A stretch of DNA of 5,008 nucleotides from Chloroflexota bacterium (GTDB lineage: Bacteria > Chloroflexota > FW602-bin22 > JAMCYS01): contig JAJZQK010000328.1 of the NCBI GenBank assembly GCA_021847625.1, positions 1-5,008 of the forward strand. Reading direction: 5' to 3'. Below the pieces are notes generated by a model. The model was not told the origin of the DNA. It saw only the letters and a list, made by a program, of their open reading frames with translations, and did not search any database. This document shows, piece after piece, positions 4,573-5,008 of the stretch. The number at the start of each line of letters is the position of its first letter. Within the stretch, counting starts at the first letter, position 1. Both the position numbers and the translations under genes were made by a program.

Positions 4573-4974
4573 TTAGACGATCAGGCTCTTGACGTCGATC
4601 TTGGTGGTGCCGAAGTTGACGACGACGGTGCACTTGTAGCCCGAGACCCGCAGGTAGTTCCTGGCCCGGGTCAGATCTTCCATCGATAGCTCGGGCTGCG
4701 AGTGCAGTTCGACCAGACAACCATCGACGATGAAATCCACCCGGCGCGATTCTATCTGCAGGCCGCGATAAGAGACGGGCACCCTTCCCTCACGCTCGAA
4801 GGGTATGCCGCGGGCCTGCAATTCGAGCGTCAGCGCGCGCTGGTAGACCGTGGGGTCCAGGTAAGAACCCATCTGGCGGTGCACCTCCAGGCAGGCGGCG
4901 GCAATCTTCTCCGCCGTCTTGGCCAGGTCCTCGGGCTTGTAGGCGGGCGGCTCGACGATGGGCGGGCCTGTCAC
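4573..4974 (-). CDS. GxxExxY family protein (PDDEXK_3), degenerate signature
   Basis: This minus-strand gene encodes 133 residues of the GxxExxY family (PF13366, PD-(D/E)xK nuclease-like fold), whose biological role is unsettled. The order is typical: an N-terminal helix AEKIAAACLEVHRQMG (21-36), a TVYQRALTLEL helix (42-52), GIPFEREGRVPVSYRG (56-71), RVDFIVDGCLVEL (78-90), LTRARNYLRVSGYKCTVVVNFG (101-122) and KIDVKSLIV at the end. The naming signature is lost: the family's GLLESVY reads YLDPTVY here. Of the nuclease residues, D80 and E89 remain but the lysine of ExK is His 91, so catalysis is doubtful. GTG 4974 is the first candidate start inside the window, but the frame stays open to the right edge and no strong Shine-Dalgarno site is seen, so the true start may lie further right. 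It ends with TAA (4575-4573), converging on the cyclase gene. Confidence 0.87.
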   Translation of the reverse strand: MTGPPIVEPPAYKPEDLAKTAEKIAAACLEVHRQMGSYLDPTVYQRALTLELQARGIPFEREGRVPVSYRGLQIESRRVDFIVDGCLVELHSQPELSMEDLTRARNYLRVSGYKCTVVVNFGTTKIDVKSLIV

Positions 4975-5008
4975 CTCGCCCCGGTAGCTTGGCCGGCGGG
5001 TCCGCTCG

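Noticed and set aside
4269..4592. ORFs crossing the convergent intergenic region on both strands
   Set aside because: They translate inverted repeats; peptides of the RKRESI/PAEAGI type are well-known spurious products of this repeat family.

Overview
This is a GC-rich window that reads like a metagenomic or environmental Chloroflexota (Dehalococcoidia/SAR202-like) genome. The taxonomic guess is an inference. It rests on a GH99-like glycosidase joined to a C-terminal 'GYPxSxRFxWDGF...QKAVFQWRP' module that I associate with Chloroflexota secreted proteins, on the base and codon composition, and on the GC-rich interspersed hairpins at the right end. No marker gene is present to settle it.

Layout: positions 2-945 hold the 3' part of an extracellular GH99-type glycoside hydrolase, broken by a one-base frameshift near 367. 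Positions 946-1181 hold no convincing gene. Positions 1182-2428 look like one ancestral gene for an exported protein (signal segment, NTF2-like domain, linker, Amidase_6 cysteine-amidase domain). It is now split by at least one frameshift (about 1470) and an in-frame amber codon (1766-1768), with a possible further lesion at the start. Positions 2429-2693 hold a candidate terminator, a good sigma70-type promoter (TTGGCA-17-TAAGAT) carrying a dyad, and a roughly 143-base leader. Positions 2694-3389 hold an intact paralogue of the N-terminal half of the broken gene: a membrane-anchored NTF2-like protein with no amidase domain. After a 200-base gap with a doubtful small ORF comes an intact cyclase-family (kynurenine formamidase-like) metal hydrolase, 3614-4294. 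Positions 4295-4572 are a convergent intergenic region packed with four inverted repeats, including a 30-base perfect palindrome and a 78-base MITE-like element. On the minus strand, 4573-4974 encodes a GxxExxY/PDDEXK_3-type protein with a degenerate signature.

The genes do not form an obvious pathway. The two left loci are cell-surface or secreted hydrolases and both are damaged, which suggests a decaying locus or, for the indels, poor base-level assembly. The most interesting feature is the tandem pair of paralogues, in which the upstream copy keeps the amidase domain but is broken, and the downstream copy is intact but has lost the amidase domain. I see no phage, CRISPR, tRNA or rRNA sequence, and no clear evidence of a new defence system.
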